From positions 1 through 64,000 of the forward strand of contig VIIQ02000218.1 of the NCBI GenBank assembly GCA_007449985.2: a DNA stretch of 64,000 bases. The letters run 5' to 3'. Position 1 is the first letter of the stretch. Each line of letters opens with the position of its first letter. This document shows positions 43,349 through 56,566 of the stretch, piece by piece. Below the pieces are notes generated by a model. The model did no database searches. It was given only the letters and a program-made list of their open reading frames with translations, and was not told where the DNA came from. The stretch comes from Desmodesmus armatus. Lineage: Eukaryota; Chlorophyta; Chlorophyceae; Sphaeropleales; Scenedesmaceae. The translations under genes were made by a program, and so were the position numbers.

Positions 43349-46300
43349 ATGGCTAGTGCTACACTTGCAGCCTGGAAAGAATGCATCAAGGCGCTTCAGC
43401 AGTTGGTTGACATCCCAGGCGCGGCCTTTGACGTTGGACCTCTCACTTCACGCATGACCATGCCCGGGCTGTTGACGGGCTCACCACCTCCACCTGAAGC
43501 TTGGAAGACTCTCGTGCAAGAAGTCCAGGTGAGGCCGTCCACTTACAGGATTGATATGCTGGCTTGGGGTATGTAAGAATTATTCAATGTTGCATGAGCA
43601 GATGTCCTGCAGCAGCAAATCCCAGAATAATCTTCTCTAAAGGTTGCACAATGCGCCTCCAAATGCACTGCATTGGCCAAGGAAACACAGCATCAAAATG
43701 CCGATGCGCATTGCAGCAGCACCCCTCCTACTGTCATACCTGCATCTTCAAGGCTTTGTCTGACTGTGCGTCTGTTTGTAGGTCACACGCCAGCTGACAG
43801 CGCTGTGCATCCAGGCCCAACAGCTGAGCAGATCAGTGCCAGTCAGACACCTTGTTGCCAACATGCTGGCTCGGTGGCTGCACGTGTCAGATACCATCAA
43901 TGCGTCCTCACAACCTGCACTTGCGGCCAGTTTGCAGCAGCAGCTGCAGGGGTCGGGGCTCATGAAGCACATGGGCGCAATGCTGACGCATGCTAGAGAC
44001 AGCCTGACGGCGGCAGCAGCAGCGGCATGTGAGGAGCCAGTGCCCAGCAGCACCACCAGCAGCAGCAGCCCCTATGAACACCCCATTGTCATTGCAGACA
44101 GCCTTTCAGAAGCGCTGGAGCTTGTGAACGAGCTGCTGCATGTTTGTGTCAGGGCATGCTGGCTGCTGTCCAAGACCCCCACCTTCCGCTTGGAAGCAGC
44201 CCTGCCTGCAGCACCTGCAGCTGTGGGTCTCATCCTCACAACCTTCCAAACCATCAGCAAGCTGCAGCAGCTGGCAGGCAGCGAGGACACCCCAGAGGCA
44301 GTGCTGCTGCTAGCTGGCAGCAGGGCATTCCAGACCGACTGCTCTAAGTCCCTCGGCAAAGCACAGTGGGCAATGCTGGAGCTGGTTGTACCAGCCATAC
44401 CCTCAGCCCATATAGTGACACAGCCTGGGGTAGCGCATTACTACTTCAGCCCAGAAAGCGTACAGCAGGCGCTGCCTGCCGCTTGCGAGCTGCTTGCCTG
44501 CCGGGAGCTCGTGCCTTGCCTCACCATCTCACTGCTGGTGGCAGCGCTGTGGCTTGATACAGCGGGTGCTAGCGGCTTTGACAGCTCCAGGAAGTATACA
44601 CCCAGCAGCAGTCAAGTCCGGGTGTTGAGCGGCAACATCAACAGCAGCATGCAGACCACACCTACCCGGTTCCCCTCACAGCAGTCAGCTGCCACTGCTG
44701 CTGCCAGCACTTTAGGGCACCACCAGCCTGGCAGCAGCAGCAGCAGCAGTGGGAGACTGGGCAACGGTATCAGCCTGGACAGTCTGACGCCCCTGTCTCG
44801 CGACTTGCTCGGCCTGCTAGGGGTGGAGCAGGAGGTGCTGCTGAAGGCTGTGAGTAGGGCTGCAACATGGGGCACGTCGCCTGTGAGTGTGTTGGACAAC
44901 CTGATCAGCACCTACAGCAACGAGCTGTCACTCAAGGTGAGGCCCTCACTTTGAAATGCTATGGACGGCTTCTGTATCACAAATTGCAATGTTTGTCACT
45001 GTGTCACTGTTACTGTGTCAAGTTGCTGGCCCGCCAGAGCGTGGATCTTGTGGTGGATGTGCAGTAGAATCCATGGTTGGATCTGCCGCAAGGAGGGCAG
45101 ATTCTTGCAATGTATATGGTGCACTGAAGATCCCGCCCGATGCAGACAGCCTGCAACAAGCAACTCATCCTGCCGGGCTAGCTAGCATGTTCAGCGCTGT
45201 TACTATCTGGTGACAAGACAAACAGAGGCAAACACAGTGAAGGTACTAACGTCTGAGTTCCCATTGACGACCCCAAATGCACACTGTCTTGTGTCATGCA
45301 GGTTGACGAGCTATCCATTTCTTCTGGAGCCACCCAGAAGCTGCTGCAGCTGGTGGAGACAGACATGCTGCTTGGCCTTGCAATGCACCAGCTGACAGCC
45401 AGCATACCTGACAGCTACCCAAGGGCACAGGCAGCACGTGAGGTGGCTTGCAAGCTCAACAGCTCTGCATTGCAGGGGCTGTCACGGTCCGGGATCAATC
45501 TACACAAGCTGCCCCTGTCAGCAGCATACACAGGCCCACAGCTGGCATTGCAGGTCATGCCCTCCCCACTACAGCCGCCAGCAGTTTCCCAGGCCCAGCA
45601 GGCTGATCAGCCTCAGTGGTACACTGTGACACCAACCGCAGAGCTGCTGACAGAGCTGCTGCCGCTGCTGACCAGCTACTGCCTCACAAGGGTGCAGCAG
45701 CAGCAGCAGCACCAGCACAAGCAGAAGCTTCAGGCAGAACTGCAGGAGCAGCTGCAGCAGGCTGCGAGGGGCGAGGTAGTGCAGGGCTTGCCTGTAGCGC
45801 AACTTGTCGCATTGGGCTCAGCAACTCACTGTTTGGTCCCAGATGGCGTGCAGGACTGCATACTACTGGTGCGCACTCTGCTCGGTGGTTCGGAGCCCGG
45901 TTGCGCAGTAGTGCCAGACCCCACCCTCACAGCAGCAGAGGTGCAGGCATCAGCAGCCAACGCAGCCAGCGCAGCCAGCGATCGGCTTGAGGATGGGTAT
46001 GTCCCCTATCGTTGCGTCCTGCACGCCCCTGACGCTGCGATGCAGTATGCAGCAGGGGTGGTGTGCATGTGTGAGGCGCTGTTGCGGGATGCAGCAGCAT
46101 CTTGTGAGGCAGCAGCCCAGCTCCACGCTGACAGGGAGTGGGCAGCAGCAGCAGATGCAGCCTTGGCAGAGAAGGGCACATCAGCATGTATATCATCTTC
46201 AGATGGCTGGTTCGCCAAGTTCGGCACAGCGGCTGCTCAACTGGCTGAGCATGAGGTCACCGGTGAGCTCCCATACCACCCCTCTGCGCTGGCACTAGCA

Positions 46301-47209
46301 GCCCTGTCAGCAGGCCCAGGGTCTGAGCTGCAGCAGCGGCTGTTCAGCCTGCTGCGCAGCATGGTCAAGCTTGGCGGTGCGTCTGCTGCTGCCGGGGCCC
46401 CCAGCCGCAATGCGTACAAGTCTGTTGAAGTACGGGAGAACATGCTCATGGCGGCAGCACTGGTTGCAGCACCGCCCCAGCCAGGTGTTCAAGCAGCGGC
46501 TGGGAGTGACAGCCACTCAGCTGCCGTGTCTAAGCTGCCTGGCCTGTTCATCTTGGGCAGCTGTTGCATGGCATGGGCTCGACAGCTGAAGGCCCCTGCG
46601 GTGGTCACCCCACAGCAACCTGCTAATGCCGAGTTTCAGAGCATGATCTCAACATTGAGTGCCCTGTTTGGGGTCCCAGCAAATGAGCCAGACCCAGCTG
46701 AGGAGGCCGCAAAGCCGCATGTTGCAGAGGTTGTCCTGCCACCCGTGCAGCAGTGGCTGCAGGCCAGCAGTACGCAGGAGCAGCTGGTGGCTGCGGGCTA
46801 CGCGCCTCAGGCACTGCCGCAGCAGCTGCAGCAGCTGGTTGCAGCACTGCAGGCTTTCAGGGACAATGCAGACAGCAGCCAGCCAGATGAGGGTCGCTTG
46901 GAGGCGGCGCAGCAGCTGCAAGCAGCAGGCAGCGCCCTGTGCTCATTCGCTGTGCCCTGCCTGTGCAACAACCCTGCTTGTCCAAACCTGTCTGGGCTCA
47001 CAGACGTGGGCCTGGTGTCGGGGCGCAGCTGCGTGTGCGGGGGCTGCCGTGTGGCGCGCTACTGTGGGCGTGCCTGTCAGCGGGCGATGTGGAAGCAGCA
47101 CAAACCGTTATGTGCAGCACTGGCAGCAGCCGCCGCCGCCACAGCAGCAGCAGCAGCGGTGACAACAGCATCAGCAGGTGCAGCGGCACCTCCAGCTACA
47201 AGCCCTTAA
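43349..47209 (+). CDS. MYND zinc-finger protein M3 (intact reference copy)
   Basis: Exons 43349-43528, 43782-44936 and 45302-47209 are all phase 0 with GT-AG borders, giving 1,080 codons and ending in TAA. Exon 1 encodes MASATLAAWKECIKALQQL... WKTLVQEVQ. Exon 2 has VTRQLTALCIQAQQ and the family motif ISLDSLTPLSRDLLGLLGVE. Exon 3 holds TDMLLGLAMHQLTASIPDSY, Gln/Ala-rich helices, SVQQW-like VQQWLQASSTQEQLVAAGY and the C-terminal MYND finger with all eight ligands (CNNPAC, CVCGGC, YCGRAC, H-x3-C). Unlike animal SMYD enzymes there is no SET domain, so a scaffold or recruitment role is likelier than methylation. Large MYND families of this type are known in chlorophyte genomes; their functions are mostly unknown. 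Confidence 0.88.
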
Positions 47210-49229
47210 ACTGCACGCCATGACAGTGTCGACACTTGACAGCGTTAGAGCCGCAGTCGTAGGCTACTACCACAAAGGGCCGCCCCTTTGCAAGGCTTGC
47301 ACAAAATCATGGCATCATGTGCTCAGGGAAGGGCCCTATCCTCAGGGCATTCGTCAGCTTGGCTGGTAGCTTTGTTTGCCAAACACATGTTGTGGTTGTG
47401 TTTGCTCTGCATGTCACACGTGTTTTGTGCGTGTGGATGCCATCTGGATAGCATGGTGGTGATAGCTGAGTTTGCCATGGTGAGACGCTTGATCGTTTCT
47501 CGAGAAGCTTCTGTGGTGTTGCGGTTATTTTCGTCCCTGCCACCCTTCAAGGCTTGCAAGAAGGACGGCACGAGTCTTGCAGGCTGCCTGAATTCATGGA
47601 ATTGGATGCAGACGTTTGTTGATCAAGAGGTCGATACACTGCATGCAGGCACGGCCCAACCCTCTTGGTGGCCACCTGCATGCGTCATCCATGAGGTGCT
47701 GAAGTTGTCACTATGTTGTACACAGCCTGCGGGGTATCAGTTGTATGCTCCCTCACAACTGTTGACGAGGCCTGGTTGATTTTGCAGTACTTACAGTGTG
47801 CATGCTTGAAGTTGAAACATCTATGCATCTTACCCACTGCTGCAGCTTCCAGATAGTGTGACGAAGTTGTGCGATCATTACACCCGTCCATGGTCATGAA
47901 TTCATATGTTCACGTGGACAGGTGCCAAACAAGAGTGACTCAACACATTAGAGTCGTATATGCCCGCACATCCACCACACATGTTGCAATAAAACTCTCA
48001 CAACCCCACAGCAACCCAAAGTGACTGAGTGCTTGAGCCCAACATTGTGCAGCAACAAGTGCAACAAGCATTCATTCAAGGTTACTAATGTATCTCTCTG
48101 CGATCCCACGTCATATCTCCCCTAACTGCCATATCAAACTACACAAACCAGGGTGACACTGCATGTTTCGTACTCGTGCGATGCATGCCACGTCGGCAAG
48201 CGCAAGCCTGCTTATGGTGACACAAAGGGTGCTTCCGCGCTTGGTCATGAATGCTGTGGTGGCTGCATTGCAGTGCAGTCCAAACTACCCACTATCAGCC
48301 AACCTACAGGCAGAGGCCAAACCAGCTGCCATACTACCAGTTCCTCCCACAACACACTCAGCAGCCAAGGCTCACACTGCCAACCCCCGTGTTTGCTCGA
48401 CTGCCTCCAGGCTCCTGCATGCCCTGGGGGCAGCGCACACACGGCGCGTTGCAGGCATGACTGGCTGACAGTCACAACAGCACGTGTGGCGCAGTCTGTC
48501 CAGTGCACACACAGACATGCTCACACACAGCGGCCTGTACTTCGCATAACCACACCAAGGCAGCACATGTCACAGTGCATCCGCACGTTTGCAGGCGGCT
48601 ATGCGTCACTGCACACCCAATGCAATGCCAGCCCCACACACCCCTAACATCTACATGTTCTGCACATCCTTGCAGTGTTGCACTACAGTGCCTATCCACG
48701 AGTACACCCCGCACATGCATCGTGGTGTAGAGGTGTGGATCAGGCACGCAACGTCAGCAACACACGGGGGCTGGGAGCCACTGTGCTGGCTGTAGCATGC
48801 ATTCACAATGGATCCACAATGGAACAGATGACACCACAGCATTGCTGCTGAAGACTCGGCTGACACAAAACCACACTACACCTACACTAGCCCTGCTGGG
48901 CCGCCCAGCTATTGAATAGCATACTCTGGCGCTGCACGAGCAGCAGCTGCAGCGCATGCTGAACTGTCGCAGTGCCTTGCGCAAGAAGGGAGCTGATACT
49001 ACCTGGTTATGAACCACACCAGCAACCAGTTGGCTGTCTGATCATAGCCGTCCAACCGGGAGGATGCTTGTACGGCCAGCAGCGCAAAAGGAACGCCCCG
49101 CTCCCACTACTGCAGGTGACCGAGCGCTGCTTCTGCTACCTCATGGCTCGCTGGTGACTGCACCGTAGCTTCTCGTCCTGCACCACATTGTGGCCAATTG
49201 TTGCCAGTAGCTGCCGCCTGTCCAGTAGC
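47210..49229. other. Intergenic region
   Basis: About 2 kb between the convergent M3 and acyltransferase genes. Several open stretches exist on both strands, but none has a recognisable domain or splice support. Confidence 0.5.
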
Positions 49230-52200
49230 TCACGCTGCCTTTATCTTGCTGCTGTTGTCGCTGCCATTGGGGCTGTCAGGGTTGCAGCCTGCTAGCGGTC
49301 CACCCCTGATGCTGGCGGCCTTGCGCAGGCAGTGGTACTCCTCAATGATGCACTCCAGCAGCACCTGTGCAGGAAGCAGGGCCAGCACGCAGGACTCCAA
49401 TTAGAAGAGCACAGCTGGTTGCGACGGTAATTTTGAGCAGGGGCGGTGGGCATGCAGGGCAGCAGGACTGCTCATGCGACCGTCAGCACACACATGGGAG
49501 CTGCAGCTGATGTCACAGCATGGGCCAAAAGAGGTGCTTGACTCAGCCAGCACACACACACATGCTGTTATCACCTACAAAGCTAGCAAAGGGGTGTTTC
49601 CTTGCAGCATGCTGTCACACAGCGATGCTCTCAAGCAAACCAGCTCATTCTGTGCACGCCACCCACCTCTGGTGTCTTAGTCTTGGTCTCGAAGCAGGTG
49701 TGTGTGAAGGTCAGGGTGCTGTCATAGCTGAAGAGGCTGATGAAGGAGCCAAAGGCCATCGGCTGCACCCCGTTGTGGATCTTGGTGACCCTGTGCCCTG
49801 CCAGCGACCAGGAGCCTGCAGGGCCCTTCATGTTGGAAAAGCCCACCGTGGTCTTCAGGGGTAGGCAACGTACGATGGCTTTGCTGGAAGCCTCGGGGTG
49901 CCGGAAGATGGTCTGCAGGACACACCATGTTTGCAGGACAGAGCAGAGCAGAACAGAGCAGAGGACAGCACAGGGCAACAGCAGGGACGCAGTGAACACT
50001 TGCGGCGTGCTGGGTGCAGCCATGCTGCCTGGGCAACCATACTTTATCGGCAAACACGCTGAAACAGTGCGCTAGGGACAGCACACCCACAAGTGCAATC
50101 TTTGCAGAAGCTCCTTGCACCCCTCCCTCAGCTGCCACAGGCACATGCACATCCTCCTGCAAGCACACTCCCAGCATGTGCTCATGCTAACCCTGCACCA
50201 ACGCTCACCCTGCCATACAACCAAAGACTGTGCTCATGGTAACTCGTTACAAATGCCAACCTTGCAGAACAACCTTCGCACAACAAGCAAAGTGTGCTGA
50301 CGCCAACCTTGAACAAACACTAATCCTGCAACAAAGAAGCCCACCTGGATGAGGTCTGGCATGCGGATGGCAATGGGCACCACCACAGAGTGTCGCACCC
50401 AGCTCATCGCCCGCCCCACGCGATCCAGCCGCTCCAGCGCGCTGATGTCCCCCGTGTACAGCGGCACCCCAATGAAGCTGAAGTTGTTGCTGGCGCCGTG
50501 CATGGACCCCGGCAGCAGCCCAGGCATCGACCGCGTGTCCACCATGCCACACATGCGGATGCGCCGCGCAGGGTGCTGGCCGTGCCGCTGCAGGTAGCGG
50601 CGCACCCCACCGGCCAGGCAGCACACTGCGAGGGTGTTGAGGGTGTGCCCTAGGGCTTTGGCCACCTGATGGAACTCCTGCAGGCTGATGGTGACGCTGC
50701 CCCAGCGCCTAGGGCCGCTGCACTGCTGCTCCGAGGCCTTGATGACATTGACTGGGTCCGCAAACCAGAAGAGCATGATGTAGCTGAACACCAGCGCGGT
50801 GTACTGGTTCCAGCACCAGTGCAGGACACTGCAGCAGCAGCAGCAGAAAGGGCAGCAGCAGCGAGGTCAGCATGCGTACGCACAAAGAGGGAGGACAGCA
50901 CGTGAAATGCAGCCCCGTGCAGCAAGGCCGTGCGGGTGCTCGTGCAAGAGCAGTGCTACTGTACCGAAAACACGAAAAGACAGCTGCTGCTCAGCATGCA
51001 TCTACCAGGGACAAGCTGCTGGAGACACCCATGCATCCCGGATCCACTGTCTTCAACTGTGGCAGCCGCACAAGGCAACGATGCTGTGCCTTGCTAACCA
51101 AGACCCTTGCAGCACGCGCCAGAGCCAGGCATGTTTGCATGCCCCACCCACCCGACGACCACCTTCCACCAGTGCTGTAAGCCACGCTGCTTGTGGTGCA
51201 GGTGCTGCTGCTTGGGCAGGGCAGCGGCAGGCTGCTGCTGTGATGGGGCCGGTTGCTGCTGCTCCTGCAGCTGCGCCTTCCTGATGCCAGCCTGCCCTCC
51301 GCTGCGATCCTGCTGCTGCGGCTGCTTGCCGCCTTCTGCGCAGCTGCCGCCAGCAGCAGCACCGCCTTCAGAGCCAGAGCTGTCTCCAGCACTGCTGCTG
51401 CTCAAGCTGCCGCTGCTGCTGCTGTCCGGCAGCCGCCTGCGGCTGCGCCTGCCCACGCCCGGCGTGCCTGCGCGCGCGTTGGTTATGCTGGCGTGGAAGT
51501 CTGCTCGCGCTGCTGCATCGAGCGGCTCCAAGATCTGCTTGATGAGCTTCATGAAGAGCTGCCCGTCTCCAATGATGTGGCTGGAACGCATCAGCACGTC
51601 TGTGCGGTTGGGGTCGCAGGTGTAGTGAATGCAGATCACGTCCCAGGGAGGCAGGCCGTGGGTGCCCAAGGGTTCGACGCTCATCAGCTGCAGGCAAGGC
51701 ATAGCACAAACACCCAGCAGGGTGGACAACGTATCAGCAGGTTGACGCAGTGGTGTTGAAAGTGCATAGCTCAGCGCAGTTGCAGGGGCTGGCACAGGCA
51801 GGCGCATAAACCAGCCTACTACCCAGCATGCTCAGCACATGGAAACACAGCAGGGCCAGCCGGGACGCCGATCAGCGCAAGGGCTGCATTACATCACCAC
51901 GGCCTGCAAGGGGCAATGTCACAGTTCCTGCTGCTACTTGCACCTCAAAGGTAGCACTGCTGCTGGCTGGGTATTCTTGAAATACGGCAAGCTTCTCAGC
52001 TCCAAGTCACCCTCACACACCTTTCCCATGTACTCATGGTACGCCTGCTGCGCGTCTGTGTGCCCTTCCAGGGTGACCTCCCTCATGAGGGTGCGCACGT
52101 CAAAGTTGTCCAGCACCTCTGCCCTCCAGGCTCCAAAGCTGAACACCAGGCGCCGCCTGAACCTGTCGTGCAGGTCTGCCATGTGCTGCATGGGCGGAAC

Positions 52201-52794
52201 CAGCTCCTCCAAGCTGCAGTAAGCGTCCAGGGTCATGTTGGCATAGATGTCAGGCGGGTTCCCAACGTTGCAGAAGAACTGGCTGAGCGGGCTGAGGCAT
52301 ACCTGCGATCATAACAGACACGTGACACTGATTTGTCATGGTGTGCACAGCCCAATCATGCAGGTGCCAGCAGGTGTGCTGGAACACACTTGACAGCCTG
52401 GCCAGGGGCACACTGGCCAGGGGCACCACCAGCAGGTGCCAGGAGGCTATAACATGTTTCAGAAGGGCTGATGCAGCGACAGGTGGCTTGCTTTGCTGCT
52501 GTTGGCTGGCTGCAGCAGCATAAAGAGTGAAGAGGCAGTACCCACCAGCAGTAGGGCGTTACGCCTGTACAGGCGAAGCATGATGCACATGCCTACAACT
52601 AGTATGCCCTAAGCACTCACCATATCCTCGCTTGGCCCATCAGCTACCTCCTCCTTTTCTTTTGCCTTGGACTTGGCACCCCACGAGCCAAACGGAGCTC
52701 GAAACCAGCCCTGCGACGAAGCTTGCTGGCTGGTGGAGGTACTGGACGTTCCATCATCCTCTAGGCACGTCGTACGAATGGGTGGGGGCACCAT
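49230..52794 (-). CDS. Wax ester synthase/diacylglycerol acyltransferase (WS/DGAT) family protein
   Basis: Six exons, 52794-52621, 52302-52021, 51687-51152, 50828-50345, 49912-49667 and 49364-49230, join in phase without any correction and give 618 residues. The family transfers acyl-CoA to fatty alcohol or diacylglycerol at the ER. The N-terminal half has LSQFFCNVGNPPDIYAN, FRRRLVFSFGAWRAEV and LPPWDVICIHYT. The condensing motif HHxxxDG appears as SSHIIGDG (first His replaced). A Ser/Gln-rich insert (residues about 200-300) follows, then a hydrophobic segment. The C-terminal half has GHTLNTLAVCCLAGGVRRYL (Asn kept, the usual following Asp replaced by Thr), GASNNFSFIGVPLYTG and NMKGPAGSWSLAGHRV. 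The overall layout matches plant WSD proteins. The two motif changes leave it open whether it is an active acyltransferase. Confidence 0.82.
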
Positions 52795-53421
52795 GCTGAC
52801 ACCCCCTGCCAGCTTCAGATAGCACCGAGATGAAACGCGAACAATGGACGTAGGAAGGGTCAGAGGGCTTGAGGGGACATGATGAATGGAGGCAAGTTGC
52901 TGAGCAGTGCTACAGACGAAACGAGAAGCCAGAAATGCTGGCGGTTTGATGAGTGAGGAGTGACCAATCGCAATACAAAGAGGGGCTGTGGGACGTCAAC
53001 ACTAGCAGGGTCTGACTGTGTCCAACTCAGAACTTCTGAGTCGGAAGCATCATCCCAGTCTCTGCTGCTGCTTGATTGTTCTGGCTTTCCCTGCTGCTTG
53101 ACTGTTCTGCCCTGGTCTTCTTGCCTTCTCTGGCAGCTTTTTGTGGTGATCTGGACTCCACACCTTCACGTTATCACCCATCAAAATACCTTGTCCAGTC
53201 CAGCAACCACAACCAGCCCCCGGCAGCAGCAGCAGCACCCCTGGCCGTCCTGGTCACCAGCTTCGTCCCCTCACCACAACAGGCATACACAAGGGAGATC
53301 AAACAATCATTCCTGCCTCAATAGCCTGCAGTCAGTGCTGATTGTCGAACAGCCTCCAAAGGTTGCAGTGGGCTGTCGCTAGGGTCTTTTTCCAGGTTCA
53401 GCAGCTACCTGTGCAGCAGCA
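52795..53421. promoter_or_regulatory. Divergent promoter region between WS/DGAT and Trm7 genes
   Basis: The 627-bp region has no gene of its own and separates two head-to-head starts, so it must hold both promoters. I could not pick out specific motifs. Confidence 0.4.
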
Positions 53422-55836
53422 ATGGGGAAAGCCTCAAAGGACAAGCGTGACATATACTACAGGAAAGCCAAGGAGGAGGGCTGGAGGGCACGCAGTGCCT
53501 ACAAGCTGCTGCAGATTGACGAGGTGTTTGACATATTCGCTGGTGAGGCCACAGCTGATCTGCTGCCAGGATGGCATGTGTGTAATGCAACAGCTGCGTG
53601 GGAAGCTGTTGTATTCGCGCGCCAACAGAACATCATGTTCAGCCAACAAGCATGCTTCCAGCCGCCAGCCGCAACTGGCCGCATACAAGCCCCATGGCTG
53701 GGGCTGGAGTAATCTGCGCAGCAGGTGCAGCCTGCAGCAGCATGCCTGTTTGGCAGGGCTAGGCCCATGTGTGTGCGCCTGCTGCTGGTGCTGCTGCATG
53801 GTGCAGGTGTGAGGCATGCTGTAGACCTCTGTGCAGCGCCAGGCAGTTGGAGTCAGGTGGGTGACAGCCGACTGCAGCTGGCCTGGTCTGAAGATATCCG
53901 ACACCTGAAAGTGACGTTGGCACCTGTTATTTTGCAAGCTGCTGTGGTGTTGCCGAGCGGCGTATGCCAGCTTTCATGGCATGTCACACAATAAGCAACA
54001 ACAATAGGGGGTTTCACTTTGCCGGTCGCAAACTATATTGACCGAAAGCCAACTCTGCATGAAGGCAGCAGCTTGCTATGTGGGGCCACTTGGGCCCACT
54101 CACTGTGCTTGCCCAACTCCAGCACTCATGATGTCTACTGGCCCATCTCGCAGACAAAACTGTCATCCATCTCAACATGGCTCTGTCACCGTGCCAAACA
54201 CATGCCCGCAGGTCCTGTCCCGTAAGCTGTACCTCCCGGCCGTAGCAGCAGGCGACCCCTACCCTCCCAAGATCGTCTCCGTCGACCTCCAGCCCATGGC
54301 CCCCATCGAGGGTGTCACGCAGCTGCAGGGAGACATCACCAGTGAGGTCACCTCCTCAGCAGTTATCCAACAGTTTGAGGGTCACCACGCGGATTTGATC
54401 GTGTGTGATGGGGCGCCGGACGTCACAGGGCTTCATGACCTGGATCAGTATGTGCAGCTGCAGCTCATTTTGGCTGCGTTGACGGTGGTGACGCATGTGC
54501 TCAAGCCGGGCGCAACGTTTGTTGCGAAGATTTTCAGAGGTGCGCTGGTTGGTGCTGCAGCGGGGAGGCAGGGGGGCCAGGAAGCTTGGGAGCAGCGATG
54601 GAAGGGCATCGCTTCCTGCAGCAGCGGCCCTTCGCTGGCTGTGTCAGGCGTAACTTGGTGCAGCAGGGATGGCCAGAAGCCTGTGGTATTGCTGTCGCGT
54701 CAGCAGACCGGAGTAGCGCGAGCTGGTTGTGCCAGTGTTGGAGCCTCTTGCCAGACTTTGAGATGGCAAGATGAAGCTGGATGCGTGACAACTTTCGGCG
54801 GGGTGTGCGACCCACACGTCCTGCCGTGTTCTCAGCACGCTACATAACCCACCTGGTTTGTTGCGCTTCTGCCTGCACCTTTGGCAGCAAGGGCTGGTTG
54901 AGCAGGTTACATGCCGTATTACTACAAAACGTACTCAAGACACGTGGTTTCATTGTTGGTTGATTGCCCAATATAACTCGTGCCTGCACGCCTGCCTGCT
55001 TCATTATGGATGTCAGTCAACGCCTTCCATATAGCTGACGTGCCCCCCTCCCCTCCCTGCCCTGCCTGCTGCATCCCCCTTCTCTGGCCCCTGTACCCAC
55101 AGGCTCTGACATCGATCAGCTTTACTCTCAGCTGCGGGTGTTCTTCCCCCAGGTGTTCTGTGCCAAGCCCCGCAGCAGCCGCAACAGCAGTATAGAGGCC
55201 TTTGTGGTGTGCAAGGGCTACACGCCGCCCCCTGGCTTCAGGCCAGAGTCGTTGCGGGCGCTGCTGGCGGGTGCAGCAGAGCAGCATCAGCAGCAGGTGC
55301 AGCAGGTGGGTGAGGAAACGGGTGGTTGTAGGAGGCGAAGGATACGGGCGAGGGAGCTTCGCCTTTGCTGCCTGCTAGCTACCGAGGCAGGCACTTCCTG
55401 GGTTGGTGACTTACTGTCAGCACAGACGGCATGCTGTAGCGTGAACAGTCTGCCTTTCAATTGCGTTTGTTCAGCCGTACAGGCATGTTCTAGGAAGTCT
55501 ACACCACACAAGTGCCCTACTACACCTCCTGGCCTGTTGACAAGCAGTGCAGTCACCCCCCCCTGCTGATGTGATGCTTCATGCCTTGTACTGCAGGACG
55601 GCATCTACACAAGATGCACGGTGCCCTTCCTGGCGTGCGGCGACCTGTCTGGCTGGGATGCTGACAGGAGCTATGAACTGCATTTGCCAGACCCCCAGCA
55701 GCAGCAGCAGCAACAGGCAGGGACAGCAGCAGCAGCGGCGGGCAGCTATATGTTGCTGGAGCCGGTGCAGAAGCCTGTGCATCCTGCTTACAAGACGGCG
55801 CTAGAACTGCAGCGTAGCCAAGGGCGGTCAAGCTGA
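53422..55836 (+). CDS. TRM7: tRNA 2'-O-methyltransferase Trm7/FTSJ1 (positions 32/34)
   Basis: Five exons, 53422-53542, 53807-53856, 54212-54539, 55103-55305 and 55597-55836, join in phase to give 313 residues, the normal length. It methylates the ribose of residues 32 and 34 in the anticodon loop of certain tRNAs, using S-adenosylmethionine, in the cytoplasm. Clear motifs are [20 protein letters not shown], the SAM loop [54 protein letters not shown] and [13 protein letters not shown]. The catalytic K-D-K-E tetrad is present as K28, D123, K163 and E198. The C-terminal segment has a short Gln/Ala-rich insertion (residues about 270-290), then [16 protein letters not shown]. Absence of the SPB1-type C-terminal extension separates it from the rRNA enzyme. 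Confidence 0.95.
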
Positions 55837-56566
55837 CTGTTCAGCAACAGCAGCAGCAATATATCACGATGAGTTGTTCACTTGCATGATTGAGGCTCAG
55901 TAGTTCGTGTTGCTGAAGCTGCCGTAGGTGCAGGGTACAGTGTGGTCTGGTACTGCAGGAACTTCTTTCAAACTCCTGAGACAGGAGCCTCTGTTGGTTG
56001 TACATGTATCGTACAGAGATGGCATGTGTACTCCACAGAGGTGGCAGAGTCTCTGTTACCACTAAGTTATGATACCGCACCATCTCTCAAGCTGTCACAT
56101 AGCAGGCAACCCACATTGTTGCCACGCATCAGCATTTTCTTAGCACCTACTGAAAACAACACCCAACTCCAATGTCGTGCTACGACAGAAGTGCAGGGGC
56201 AGCCAGCAACAGCTGTGGAGCCGTTTCACACATTTCAGTCTGATTCAGAGGGGCTGCCAATCACAGGCAGTCCACTGCCGCCGACATTCACCACTGGCAC
56301 ATACAACCATCATGACGTCAAGAGTAAAAATCGCAGCACAAGACATGTCGTTGATGGGATGCGTGCTTGCTGTCACCTCTCTGTAAATACAACATCAAAC
56401 TGGTTTGCACGTTAGCTGTATCCTGGCTGTATGTACCACAACATGGATCACTCCAACGCCATCTGAACCTGCACAGGTGCCCCAATCCTCATAGAATCAC
56501 CAGACCCACTCAAAGGTGCAACAGCCAGGTACCTAACCTGCCGCCTGCTAGCACCACTGCCGCCAT
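55837..56566. other. Convergent intergenic region between Trm7 and the beta-propeller gene
   Basis: 3' flanks of both genes. No additional gene seen. Confidence 0.5.

Noticed and set aside
47288..47779. 163-residue plus-strand reading frame after M3
   Set aside because: It lies in the 3' flank, has mixed composition and no domain; more likely chance.
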